A stretch of 64,000 bases of DNA. It comes from Lachnospiraceae bacterium M18-1 (GTDB lineage Bacteria > Bacillota > Clostridia > Lachnospirales > Lachnospiraceae). Positions 34,249 through 43,043 of the stretch are shown here, piece by piece (position 1 is the stretch's first letter; each line of letters starts with the position of its first letter). The notes beneath the pieces were generated by a model. The model made no database searches, had not been told where the DNA came from, and was given only the letters and a program-made list of their open reading frames with translations. The position numbers and the translations under genes are program-made. The stretch is taken from the NCBI GenBank assembly GCA_000403295.2, contig KE159610.1:477387-541386 (forward strand), given 5' to 3'.

Positions 34249-36665
34249 TACTTCATCCCGTTTGCCTTCTTCATTACCTTTCTCTGCCGGAAGAAGCCGG
34301 AAATGATCTGTCCCAGTCCTTTGAAGAACTGTCCGTTCACTGCCTTTACCATTCCTTCCACCATGTACTGGCTGCACATGCCGCCGGCCATTTTTCCGAT
34401 GCCGCGGAAGGGCATATTGTAAATGAACATGATATTCAGATCCGGTTTTCCCTTTGCCATGCTCCTATCTAAAAGGCCGGTCAGCACCTTGTATGCCAGC
34501 CTTCCGATCCACCGTTTCGCATAATAGAGCTGGCAGATGGCATCGTTGATATCCAGCCCGCCGCTCCATCGTCCGTCCGGGATGGCATGCCCCAGCAGCG
34601 TCTGAAACTCCTGATCCGAAACCGCCAGAATATTTCCTGACTGATAGGAGGGAAGCTTGGAAATATCCCTGGGAAGCGGCGCTTCACTCCCTGCTGCGGT
34701 CACCGCTGCTGACAGACGGATATCCGCGCAGCTGGCGCCGATCAGGATCTCATACTCCCCGCCTTCCACCTCAAACCGGCCTGTCGTTTCGTTGAAATAG
34801 CGAAATGCCTTGTCATCCAGCGGAATCGTTACCTTTTGAGATTCCCCCGCTTTCAGGAACACCTTCCGGAATCCTTTCAGTTCCTTCGCAGGACGGTACA
34901 CACCGCTGCATTTCGCGCGGACATAGAGCTGCGCCGTCTCCGCGCCGTCCATTTCTCCGGTATTGGCCAGGGTAAAGGACGCCTCCTGTTCATTCACCGT
35001 CAGATCGCTGTATGTAAAGGTGGTGTAGGACAGTCCGTATCCAAAGGGGAAACGAACCGGCTTTCCGACCGTCTCAAAATATCGATATCCCACATACAGC
35101 CCTTCCCTGTATTCCGCGTTCCGCTCCCTGGATGGGAAATAAGGCGCCGACGGAACATCCTCATAGGCCAGAGGATAGGTTTCATTCAATTTTCCGGAAG
35201 GATTGACTTTTCCGAGGATGGCATTCAGCATGGCCGCCGCGCCTGCCTGGCCGCTTAAATATCCATGGATCACCGCCTCGCACTGTCCGATCCAGGGCAT
35301 CTCAATCGGCGAACCTCCGGAAAGCACGGCCACCACATGGGGATTGGCTTCCGAGACCATCTGCAGCAGCCGGATCTGGCTTCCTGGCAGCTTCATGTTC
35401 GGGCGGTCCAGTCCTTCGGATTCGGAAATCTCATCCAGTCCGATGTAAAGCAGCACCACATCCGCCTTTTTTGCCAGCTCCACCGCTTCTCTCTCCAATG
35501 CCGGATCTGCCGGGCCTGTTCGGTGATAGCCTGCCGCAAAGCCTGCCGTCTGCAGCGGAAATTCTTTGATCACATCCAACGTAGAATCCAGCTTCGTCGG
35601 ATTCACGACAGAAGAGCCTGCCCCCTGGTATCTGGGTGTTTTCGCAAAATCTCCGATCACCGCCACCTTCGTCTGTTCGGCCAGTGGCAGGATCCGATTT
35701 TCATTTTTCAGCAGCACGATGCTCTGCTCCGCTGCTTTCTGCGCCATTTTATGGTGCGCTTCCCTGTCAAATTCTTTCCCTTTTGCCTTGTCCACAGCCT
35801 CCCTTATGGGCAGCACGGCGGCCAAAAGCTCTTCCACCCGCCGGTCGATCAGTGCTTCACTGATCCTGCCCGATCGCACCGCCTGGATCAGTTCCTCATC
35901 CGAATCTCCTCCGGTGGTGGGCATTTCCAAGTGAGAGCCTGCCGCCACGCCTGCCGTATGGTCATTGGAAGCCCCCCAGTCGGAAACCGCAAATCCGTCA
36001 AATCCCCATTCATCCCGCAGGATTTCCTGCAGCAGATGTTCATTTTCATTGGCATACACGCCGTTGATCCGGTTGTAGGAGGTCATGATCGATCTGGGCT
36101 CCGCTTCCTTTACCGCGATCTCAAAGCCGGTCAGGTAGATTTCCCGCAGCGTCCGCTCATCCATTACGGAGTCGCTTGCCATACGGCGCAGCTCCTGGGA
36201 ATTTGCGGCAAAATGCTTGGGACACGCGCCCACGCCTTTGGACTGAATCCCACGGATGTAGCCTGCCGCCATTTTCCCTGTCAGGTAGGGGTCCTCGCTG
36301 AAATATTCAAAATTCCGGCCGCACAGCGGACTTCTCTTGATATTCATTCCCGGCCCCAGCAATACGCAGACATCCTGGGATGCGGCCTCAATGCCCAGAT
36401 GTTCCCCGATCTCTTCCCCAAGCTCTGGGTCCCAGCTATTTGCAATCGAAGCCGCCGTCGGGTAACAGGTGGCCGGAAGGCTCCCGTTGAGCCCCAACTG
36501 GTCGCTTGCCCCCTCCTGCTTCCGGATTCCGTGGGGTCCGTCTGAAAGTGTCACATTCGGAATCCCCAGACGTTCTACAGAACGGGTCTGCCAAAAATCT
36601 TTCCCTGAGAGCAGATAACATTTTTCTTCCAGGGTCATTTCCCGGACAATCTTCTTTATTTCCAC
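34248..36665 (-). CDS. Glycoside hydrolase family 3 beta-glucosidase, cytoplasmic
   Basis: 805 residues from GTG at 36665, chosen because AAGGTGAGAGAC precedes it and the family start EIKKIVREMTLEEK follows. The upstream extension to 36755 looks non-coding. Standard GH3 order: TIM barrel (LSDGPHGIRKQ; KHFAANSQE), nucleophile Asp229 in VSDWGAS, alpha/beta sandwich (about 290-520), FnIII domain (about 560-660). A tail of about 140 residues follows with hydrophobic and Gly/Met-rich helices (IMFIYNMPFRGIGKMAGGM), which could associate with membrane. No signal peptide. Same strand as the membrane-anchored GH3 upstream, 99 bases away, so probably one operon. Confidence 0.92.
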   Translation of the reverse strand: MEIKKIVREMTLEEKCYLLSGKDFWQTRSVERLGIPNVTLSDGPHGIRKQEGASDQLGLNGSLPATCYPTAASIANSWDPELGEEIGEHLGIEAASQDVCVLLGPGMNIKRSPLCGRNFEYFSEDPYLTGKMAAGYIRGIQSKGVGACPKHFAANSQELRRMASDSVMDERTLREIYLTGFEIAVKEAEPRSIMTSYNRINGVYANENEHLLQEILRDEWGFDGFAVSDWGASNDHTAGVAAGSHLEMPTTGGDSDEELIQAVRSGRISEALIDRRVEELLAAVLPIREAVDKAKGKEFDREAHHKMAQKAAEQSIVLLKNENRILPLAEQTKVAVIGDFAKTPRYQGAGSSVVNPTKLDSTLDVIKEFPLQTAGFAAGYHRTGPADPALEREAVELAKKADVVLLYIGLDEISESEGLDRPNMKLPGSQIRLLQMVSEANPHVVAVLSGGSPIEMPWIGQCEAVIHGYLSGQAGAAAMLNAILGKVNPSGKLNETYPLAYEDVPSAPYFPSRERNAEYREGLYVGYRYFETVGKPVRFPFGYGLSYTTFTYSDLTVNEQEASFTLANTGEMDGAETAQLYVRAKCSGVYRPAKELKGFRKVFLKAGESQKVTIPLDDKAFRYFNETTGRFEVEGGEYEILIGASCADIRLSAAVTAAGSEAPLPRDISKLPSYQSGNILAVSDQEFQTLLGHAIPDGRWSGGLDINDAICQLYYAKRWIGRLAYKVLTGLLDRSMAKGKPDLNIMFIYNMPFRGIGKMAGGMCSQYMVEGMVKAVNGQFFKGLGQIISGFFRQRKVMKKANGMK

Positions 36666-36764
36666 GTCTCTCACCTTCTTCTTTAAATTTTTGCATATGA
36701 CCGTATTCAGAACAGCAGGCTCATCTGCGGCCCGCTGTTCCAAATCGTGATTCACCCTGATCGT

Positions 36765-39700
36765 TTACTCTGCGGAAACTGCCTTCTTCTTTTTCAGATA
36801 CCGCAGGATTACGATCGCTTCCACTCCCAGGAGCACCAGCGCAACGATCACATCCACTGTCAGGAAGATCTTTGTCATATTGGTCATAATACCTGCCGGA
36901 TCTTCATCCACCGTGTAGTATCCGCTGTTTCCGATCGTATACAGGATATTCTTACATGCCTGCCGCATGGCTTTGACCGCGGTCGCGCTGTGGTCCTCCA
37001 GAAGATTGGATTCCGCGCTTCCGAAGCCCAGCATCAGATCATTTCCATTGCGGATGCTGTGGTCAGTGATCATGTATCCGTAAGAGCCGTCATAATCCGT
37101 CTCTACCATACCGACGAATCCCCACTCGTCCCGAAGCACATTGTTCAGCAGATTGCTGTTCGCACAGCTCGGCACCGTGCCGATCCAGTTGAAGGAGGAC
37201 ATCACCGCCTGGGAGGTTCCTTCAAATCCCTTGACCGCGATCTCGAATGGTTTCAGATAGATTTCCCGGATGGCCTGCTCAGAGGAAAATGTCATGAGCA
37301 TGGAGGTCCGGTTGATCTCCTGGTCATTCAGCGCAAAATGCTTGATGTATGCATATACGCCGTGTTCTGCCGCGCCGTTGACCTGATTTGCCGCGATCCG
37401 TCCTGCCAGCACGCCGTCCTCGGAATAATACTCGAAGTTCCGTCCTGCAAATGCGGAGCGGTGGGTATTCATGGCCGGGCCGTACCATCCGTAGTTATTG
37501 GCTTCTTTGTATTCCTGTCCCATACACTGTCCCAATTCATAGGCCAGGCTCTGGTTCCAGGTCTGTGCCATCAATACTTCGGACGGATATGCCGTTCCGT
37601 ATGCCCCGGTCACAAAGTTGCTTAAGCCTGCCGGGCCGTCGCAGTCGGAGGTAGCGATCTTGCCCACGGATTTTACTTCCGTCGTCTGCCAGCCGCCGAT
37701 GTTGATCAGCTTCGCCATATCATCGAAGCTCAGCTGATCCAGCAGTTCCTCCCACTTGGGATCATTATAATCCAGACCGGTGAGCTGGTAAAGCGTCAGT
37801 CCGTTGTCCGCTTCCATGGTGGGCATTTCATCCCCATCGTCATTATATTTCGTACCGTCGTAGGTGCCTACGGCGCTCTCGATCACCTTTTCCCGTACTT
37901 CGTCGGACATCACATACTGTTCCTCTGCCGGAGCCGCACATGCTTCTTCATAATTTGCAAATCCATCTTTCCTGGACAACTGCTCGAAATCGCCCCGGGC
38001 ATACTCCTGAAACTGGTTCACAGCCGTTTCCATATCGCTCTCCCGGCCGTCCTTGCTGTAGTCGATGTCCTTTTCCACCTGAAAGGTTTCCTCATCCTCC
38101 ACCGTATGGGAATCGGAGCGGACAGATACTGTATACTCGCCTGCCTCCAGGATATAACCGCCATCCTGGATCTTGATGCCTTCCGAATCATAGGACGCCA
38201 TGTCTTCCTTCGCGATCTCAAAGGAAACCTTTGCGGAAGCCCCGGGCTCTAGTTCCTCTGTCTTTTCAAACTGGATCAGGTTCACGGAAGCCTTTTCAAT
38301 TCCTCCGTTTTCATAAGGCGGTGTGAAATAGATCTCCACCACGTCCCGTCCTGCCACGTCGCCGGTATTGGTCACTTCCACGTCAAAGGAAATGGTATCG
38401 CCGCTGTCTTTAAAATTCTGAATTTCCTTCTCAAATGTGGTATAGCTCAATCCGTAGCCAAAGGGATACTGTACATAATCTTCATATTTCAGCAGTCCTT
38501 CTTCTGCCGCTGTCTCGTAGAATTTGTAGCCCACATAAATGCCTTCTACATAGTTTACAAAGGAAAGATTTCCCATGGAAGACGGGTCCGCCGCCACTCC
38601 CTGGTCGTTCAGATCCTTCACATTATTGTAAGAATGATTTCCAATGTTGTTGTAATAGGGTGTCGCCGTCAGATCTCTGACAAACGTATCTACCGTCTTT
38701 CCGGATGGATTTACGGTTCCGTTGATGATCTCGCCCAGAGCCGCGAAGCCGGAGGCTCCCGTACCCGGCGCCAGGATCACCGCGCCGATCTGTTCATATT
38801 CATCCACCCAGCTCAGCTCCATCGTGTTATTCGCGTTCACCACTACGATCACATGGTCAAATTCCGAGCAGACCTTTTCCACCAGATCTTCCTCTGTCCT
38901 GGAAAGCTCCAGATAGGATTCCCCTTCTTCAAAATCATCATAGGAGCCGTTATTGGTATAAGCACATCTTGTAAAATCAAAGTTATCCGGCGCGCTGGAC
39001 ACCACATTTGCCAGATCATATGTACCGTGGATCACCCCGTACATGTCTGTCGGCAGGTCCGCGTTTTCCCCGCCGGAGCGGCCGATCACGATGACTGCCG
39101 TGTCGGAGAAATCCTTTGCCTCGCTCATGATGGAGTCCGTGTAGGCATCTGCGGTCGGCTCCGGAAGGGTCCAGTCCTGATAGTGCATACTCATCTCCGG
39201 ACGTTCTGCCCGGTACTCCGTATACAGGTCGGTCAGAGTCTGGTTCGTCTCGTAGCCTGCGTCCTGCAGCGACTGCAGGATTCCCACCGCTGAGGAGGAA
39301 TCCGAAGATCCGGAGCCGATCCCGCCCAGGATCGGATTGGTAGAATCCCATCCGAATACATTCAGCTTCTTCACGTCAGATGCCAGCGGAAGCATCCCCT
39401 CGTTTTTTGCAAGGATCAGTCCCTCTTCTCCCAGCTTCTTCACCATCTCCCTGCTCTGCGCCACGGTTTCGTCAGACAGGTCTACCTTCGACGCATTCAG
39501 AAAACCGGACACGTTGCTGTACATTGGGCCGTAGCAGATCATATTGACCATCACCGCGATGATCGCGACAAACGCCAGCACTGCCTGCCAGCGGACCACA
39601 TGCCGGAATCCCTTCTTTGCCTTTTGGGCCAGCACCAACACAATGACCAGCACCGCCAATAGTGCCAGTGTAAAATACACGTAGCCGCTAAGCTGTGTCA

Positions 39701-39779
39701 GATATGCCTGAAAATCTGCTTCACTGACGCCGTAGTTCACAAATACAGGTCCCAGTACTTTTGCCAAAAAATCAATCAT
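36765..39779 (-). CDS. Membrane-anchored GH3 enzyme with inverted domain order
   Basis: 1004 residues. Two N-terminal membrane helices (about 30-50 and 64-82) are followed first by the alpha/beta sandwich domain (about 110-400, GLILAKNEGMLPLASDVKK), then the FnIII domain (about 470-560). Only then comes the TIM barrel (about 640-930) with SDCDGPAGLSNF, the KHFALNDQE motif and nucleophile Asp895 in ETDYDG. A last membrane helix (about 967-990) ends the protein. This inversion is known for a subset of GH3 enzymes, for example Ruminococcus and Butyrivibrio beta-glucosidases. The catalytic domain should face outside. AAAAGGAGGAG precedes the start. Likely trims glycans or glycosides at the cell surface. 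Confidence 0.9.
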   Translation of the reverse strand: MIDFLAKVLGPVFVNYGVSEADFQAYLTQLSGYVYFTLALLAVLVIVLVLAQKAKKGFRHVVRWQAVLAFVAIIAVMVNMICYGPMYSNVSGFLNASKVDLSDETVAQSREMVKKLGEEGLILAKNEGMLPLASDVKKLNVFGWDSTNPILGGIGSGSSDSSSAVGILQSLQDAGYETNQTLTDLYTEYRAERPEMSMHYQDWTLPEPTADAYTDSIMSEAKDFSDTAVIVIGRSGGENADLPTDMYGVIHGTYDLANVVSSAPDNFDFTRCAYTNNGSYDDFEEGESYLELSRTEEDLVEKVCSEFDHVIVVVNANNTMELSWVDEYEQIGAVILAPGTGASGFAALGEIINGTVNPSGKTVDTFVRDLTATPYYNNIGNHSYNNVKDLNDQGVAADPSSMGNLSFVNYVEGIYVGYKFYETAAEEGLLKYEDYVQYPFGYGLSYTTFEKEIQNFKDSGDTISFDVEVTNTGDVAGRDVVEIYFTPPYENGGIEKASVNLIQFEKTEELEPGASAKVSFEIAKEDMASYDSEGIKIQDGGYILEAGEYTVSVRSDSHTVEDEETFQVEKDIDYSKDGRESDMETAVNQFQEYARGDFEQLSRKDGFANYEEACAAPAEEQYVMSDEVREKVIESAVGTYDGTKYNDDGDEMPTMEADNGLTLYQLTGLDYNDPKWEELLDQLSFDDMAKLINIGGWQTTEVKSVGKIATSDCDGPAGLSNFVTGAYGTAYPSEVLMAQTWNQSLAYELGQCMGQEYKEANNYGWYGPAMNTHRSAFAGRNFEYYSEDGVLAGRIAANQVNGAAEHGVYAYIKHFALNDQEINRTSMLMTFSSEQAIREIYLKPFEIAVKGFEGTSQAVMSSFNWIGTVPSCANSNLLNNVLRDEWGFVGMVETDYDGSYGYMITDHSIRNGNDLMLGFGSAESNLLEDHSATAVKAMRQACKNILYTIGNSGYYTVDEDPAGIMTNMTKIFLTVDVIVALVLLGVEAIVILRYLKKKKAVSAE

Positions 39780-39895
39780 TTCCCTTTTCTCCTCCTTTTG
39801 ATCTCCTCCCTGTTCCGGATCTCACCGCGCCTGATTTTGTAAGCCGTACAGGGAGGTTTTTCTGTTCTGGAAGGAATCTTAGCATACTTTTTCCG

Positions 39896-39966
39896 ATTGT
39901 GCAGATTTTCGCATAAACTGCTTGATTTCTGCATAAATTGTGTTCGCTTTGTATAATCTGCACAAT
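39896..39966. promoter_or_regulatory. Inverted-repeat operator region upstream of the anchored GH3 gene
   Basis: Perfect 12-bp inverted arms ATTGTGCAGATT and AATCTGCACAAT, 47 bases apart. The loop contains two further half-site-like elements, GCATAAACTGC and GCATAAATTGTG. It lies 117-187 bases upstream of the GH3 start. Spaced repeats like this suit an AraC- or LacI-type regulator binding at two sites. Confidence 0.5.
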
Positions 39967-40104
39967 TTTTATATTTTATTTTTGTCTGATTTGCCCAGAA
40001 AAAGACTCATCCTGCCGGATCGTCTTCTCTGCGGCTATAAGCCTTTTTTTCTAGTACATGTATAAGAAATCAGATCCATAAATCAGATCGTTTCGAATCT
40101 TTCA

Positions 40105-40133
40105 TCGACAAAATGCAGGAAATATGTTATGCT
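40105..40133 (+). promoter_or_regulatory. Promoter of the small XRE/membrane protein pair
   Basis: TCGACA, 17 bases, TATGCT; start near 40140, about 38 bases before the GTG start codon. Confidence 0.55.
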
Positions 40134-40177
40134 TATAGTTGCATAAAAAACGAAAAACAATGAAGGGCGGTGAGCCT

Positions 40178-40402
40178 GTGGCTAAAAAAAACAAATATCA
40201 GTTTGATAGTAAAATTCATATATATCGAGCCACAAAAAGAATGACACAACAAGAGCTTGCCGATTTGGTGGGTGTATCAAGGCAGACAATCATGCAGCTT
40301 GAACGAAATCGTTATAATCCCTCTATGCTGCTTGCATACAGTATAGCAAAAGTGTTTGGAGTTACGATTGAAGATTTATTTGACTTTAAGGAGGAATGTT
40401 AA
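40178..40402 (+). CDS. Small XRE-family DNA-binding regulator
   Basis: 74 residues, almost only a Cro/CI-type helix-turn-helix (MTQQELADLVGVSRQTIMQL) ending in the signature TIEDLFDF, typical of YozG/TM1030-like mini-regulators. GTG at 40178 is chosen because GGCGGTGAG precedes it; ATG at 40160 is the alternative. The stop codon abuts the start of the next gene, a membrane protein, so the pair is one operon. Mini-regulators of this type usually repress their own operon (inference). Confidence 0.88.
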   Translation: MAKKNKYQFDSKIHIYRATKRMTQQELADLVGVSRQTIMQLERNRYNPSMLLAYSIAKVFGVTIEDLFDFKEEC

Positions 40403-40720
40403 ATGATTGAATGGTTGACTCGTTTATTTGACAACAGAACCTTTATGCGGATAAATGCACTTTTTGGTTTCCTGTTTTTAGGTTATTTCCTATTCTTCTA
40501 TTTTTCGAAAGAGGGAAGAGATGAAAGAGGACGAGGGCTGGTCGCTACGGCTTCGCTGATTTCTTATGTCGTGTTGTTTTTCCTCTTGAATATTTTCGCA
40601 TATTTTCTGCCGTGGGCTATGGATAACATCGTTCGGTTAGCAAATGGGATACAGACAGTTTATAGCCTGTTTCTTTTAACGACTGATATTGCATTGCTGA
40701 TTTTAAAGAAAATCAGATAA
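40403..40720 (+). CDS. Small membrane protein (DUF2178-like) paired with XRE regulator
   Basis: 105 residues with three membrane helices (about 16-35, 46-68, 80-101). The ribosome site AAGGAGGAATG lies in the end of the regulator gene. The pairing of a mini-XRE gene with a three-helix membrane protein is common in Firmicutes. Its function is unknown and the family name is tentative. Confidence 0.75.
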   Translation: MIEWLTRLFDNRTFMRINALFGFLFLGYFLFFYFSKEGRDERGRGLVATASLISYVVLFFLLNIFAYFLPWAMDNIVRLANGIQTVYSLFLLTTDIALLILKKIR

Positions 40721-40881
40721 CGTATACTTCACATCATCTTACGCCATGCTCTTGATCCCCTGAATGAGGATGGTATTTTCTTTCCTTTCATGTATAAAAT
40801 ACCCAACATTTATATAAAAATAATTTATATGAGATACAGAAGCGGCTTACACTTCACAGCGATATAGGAGGATATATCATA

Positions 40882-40908
40882 ATGAACACGGAATTGATTT
40901 ATGCCTAA
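40882..40908 (+). CDS. Eight-codon micro-ORF with good ribosome site
   Basis: AGGAGGATATATCATA precedes an ATG that opens MNTELIYA and stops three bases before a strong terminator. No gene follows on this strand, so it is either a peptide gene, the stub of a deleted gene, or a relic leader. Regions 40721-40881 and 40942-40972 show nothing else. Confidence 0.35.
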   Translation: MNTELIYA

Positions 40909-40911
40909 AGA

Positions 40912-40941
40912 GGGCGGCGGCATTTTTGCTGCCGCCCTTTT
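40912..40941 (+). terminator. Strong terminator after the micro-ORF
   Basis: GGGCGGCGGCA / TGCTGCCGCCC with a short T-rich loop, followed by TTTT. On the minus strand it may also end the 40973 gene. Confidence 0.85.
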
Positions 40942-40972
40942 GATTCCCCACCGGCAAGGACAGGCAAAGCTG

Positions 40973-41533
40973 TCAACAGCAGCCCGCAGCGGCGCTCATC
41001 TCGCTGTTGACTGTCTCGGCCGGCTTTGCTGATGGTGGTAAATTCTGCAAATAAGAAAACGTGTTGTCCAGGTTTTGCCTGTGCCAATTGATGGACTTCC
41101 AGCTCTCAGTAGCTGCGAATCCTCCAACATTCAGAAAAGTGTTTCCTGTTGCAACGGTTCCAGAGGTACGAAATTCGCTCCATTCTTTTTTATGCACTGA
41201 GAGGCGTATGGTGTCCGTATCTGTTGTGAAGGCGACTTCATAATTCAATGTTTTTTCGACCTCGGTAATCTTTACAGACCGGAGTGTATCATACGGGATC
41301 TGCAATGCAATTTTTTTCTTCGGAAACATACCTGCACCAACGATCGTTTGGAGGGGCAGAAAAACAATTTCTTTTTCACACAGCTGCATGATGTAATATT
41401 TCAAAGTAAAAAAATTAGATAACTTGCTGCCTAAAGAATCGTCGGGTGCATACTTTACAACGATACAGGCATGTTCTTTGGGCTCAAACCCTAATTCTTT
41501 CATGATTTTGCTGACATTTTTTTCGCTTGCCAT
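40973..41533 (-). CDS. Uncharacterised soluble protein, possibly PH-like
   Basis: 186 residues from ATG at 41533, chosen for the site AAAGGAGCTATAC; the longer frame to 41587 runs into AT-rich non-coding DNA. The body alternates short strands (KYYIMQLCEKEIVFLPLQTI, IPYDTLRSVKITEVEKT, VAFTTDTDTIRLSVHKKE) in a pattern seen in bacterial PH-like domains. A Ser/Ala-rich tail ending in Cys-Cys follows. No signal peptide or membrane helix. It lies alone between two opposing neighbours. Function unknown. Confidence 0.7.
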   Translation of the reverse strand: MASEKNVSKIMKELGFEPKEHACIVVKYAPDDSLGSKLSNFFTLKYYIMQLCEKEIVFLPLQTIVGAGMFPKKKIALQIPYDTLRSVKITEVEKTLNYEVAFTTDTDTIRLSVHKKEWSEFRTSGTVATGNTFLNVGGFAATESWKSINWHRQNLDNTFSYLQNLPPSAKPAETVNSEMSAAAGCC

Positions 41534-41721
41534 TGATGTATAGCTCCTTTCATATTTCATAATTTGATAAACTTTCTTATCGCCCACATTATAAACTATT
41601 CCATTCTAAATGTAAAGTATTTATTACTATTTGGCACAAAAAAATTCTTGCTTATCTTTTTGATGATAAGCAAGAACAATAAACATCAAACCGGACAGGC
41701 TGTTCTTTCGCCGCTTAACGC

Positions 41722-43041
41722 TCACAGCGGAATCAATATCTTCAATCTGAACCATTGATCCTCCACATCAATATCCACTTCACCGCCATACTTATGCACC
41801 GTATGTCTCAGGCTCTTCAGCCCATATCCATGAAATTCCGCCTGTTTCTTCGTGGTCACCGGCAGATTCTGCTCGAAGTTCAGTTCCCCTTCGCAGTAAT
41901 TTTCAAACCGTATGATCAAAAATGTCTGCTGTACGAACATGGACACATGAATCATCCGTTTTTCCGTCTCCGGAATTTTCTTCTCACATTCAATGGCATT
42001 GTCCAGGGCATTTCCGAAAATCGAACAGATGTCCATCACATCCATGAAATCCAGTCTTGCGCCGTCCACCACATAGGTCAGCGCGATCTTTTCCCGCATG
42101 CAGTACAGGCTCTTGGCAGTCAGAAGCGTGTCAAGGACCTGATTTCCCGTTTTATTCTGCGCCTCATAATTGCGGATCTCATCCTCCATCTGATCCAGAT
42201 AGGCATTCCGCTTTTCCTTATTTTCCTCTGCCCGAAGGGCGATGATATGGTGTTTCAGATCATGATATTTGTAATTGATCAGATCCAGCGTTTCCTGGGA
42301 CTGCTGGTACTGGGTGTACTGGTTATGCAGGATCATCTCCATGCGCTCCAGATCATGCTGCGCCCGCAGATGCAGCCGCTGGATGTGGTAGGCCACCAGG
42401 ATCGCCAGACCTCCCAGGTCGATCAGCGTCCGCACATTAAAAATATCCGAAGCATATCTCCCGCTGAACGGAGTCTGGGAATAGACAAACCCGATATTGC
42501 TCATCAGAAATACGGAAAGACCGATGACGGAGGCAAACAGCAGCTCTCTCCCGGTCGTATCCATCTGTTCTGTCCCGGAGATATAACGGCTGGAAATCCC
42601 ACGCGCCACAAGACAGGTTCCTCCGTAAACTGCCAGCAGGAACAGCAGCCCCGTCCAGCCGCTTTCATATCCCATTCCATAATAGAAAAAGCAGTGGAGC
42701 TGCCATTCCAGGGAAGCCATAAACTCCGCAAGGACAAATGCCTTGACACAGACATACCCCACATCCAGACTGCTGCTCCCGCAGCTGATCCGCAGAAAAC
42801 AAAACATCAGAAATACGGCTGCCGCCATGCACATCAGCCAGACCGGCCCTTCCAGCCCTCCGGTCAGGACCAGAAACACGGACTGTACCAAAAACACAGT
42901 TCCCGCGATCCCCCAGAATCTCCATCCGGAAAAACGCCGGACCAGCTCCCGCATACACAGAAGGCAGGACAGCCATTCTGCCAGAGCCGTATAAAACCGC
43001 GGGATATCCGGAAGGATCTGCCCTGCCGCCCAATCTCCCAT
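41722..43041 (-). CDS. AgrC/VirS-type GHKL sensor kinase
   Basis: 439 residues: six or seven membrane helices fill the first half (to about 225). A dimerisation helix carries the phosphoacceptor His in YKYHDLKHHIIALR (near 265). A GHKL ATPase follows with its N-box in SIFGNALDNAIECEKK and a G-box in GYGLKSLRHTVHKYGG. This is the HPK10 layout of peptide-sensing kinases such as AgrC and VirS and of some non-peptide sensors. It follows the LytTR regulator gene by two bases. No AgrD/AgrB-type peptide or processing gene is present, so the signal is unknown. Confidence 0.92.
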   Translation of the reverse strand: MGDWAAGQILPDIPRFYTALAEWLSCLLCMRELVRRFSGWRFWGIAGTVFLVQSVFLVLTGGLEGPVWLMCMAAAVFLMFCFLRISCGSSSLDVGYVCVKAFVLAEFMASLEWQLHCFFYYGMGYESGWTGLLFLLAVYGGTCLVARGISSRYISGTEQMDTTGRELLFASVIGLSVFLMSNIGFVYSQTPFSGRYASDIFNVRTLIDLGGLAILVAYHIQRLHLRAQHDLERMEMILHNQYTQYQQSQETLDLINYKYHDLKHHIIALRAEENKEKRNAYLDQMEDEIRNYEAQNKTGNQVLDTLLTAKSLYCMREKIALTYVVDGARLDFMDVMDICSIFGNALDNAIECEKKIPETEKRMIHVSMFVQQTFLIIRFENYCEGELNFEQNLPVTTKKQAEFHGYGLKSLRHTVHKYGGEVDIDVEDQWFRLKILIPL

Positions 43042-43043
43042 CT

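Noticed and set aside
35265..36545. Plus-strand open frame of 426 codons
   Set aside because: Antisense shadow of the GH3 gene at 34248-36665, with the same signs of non-coding composition.
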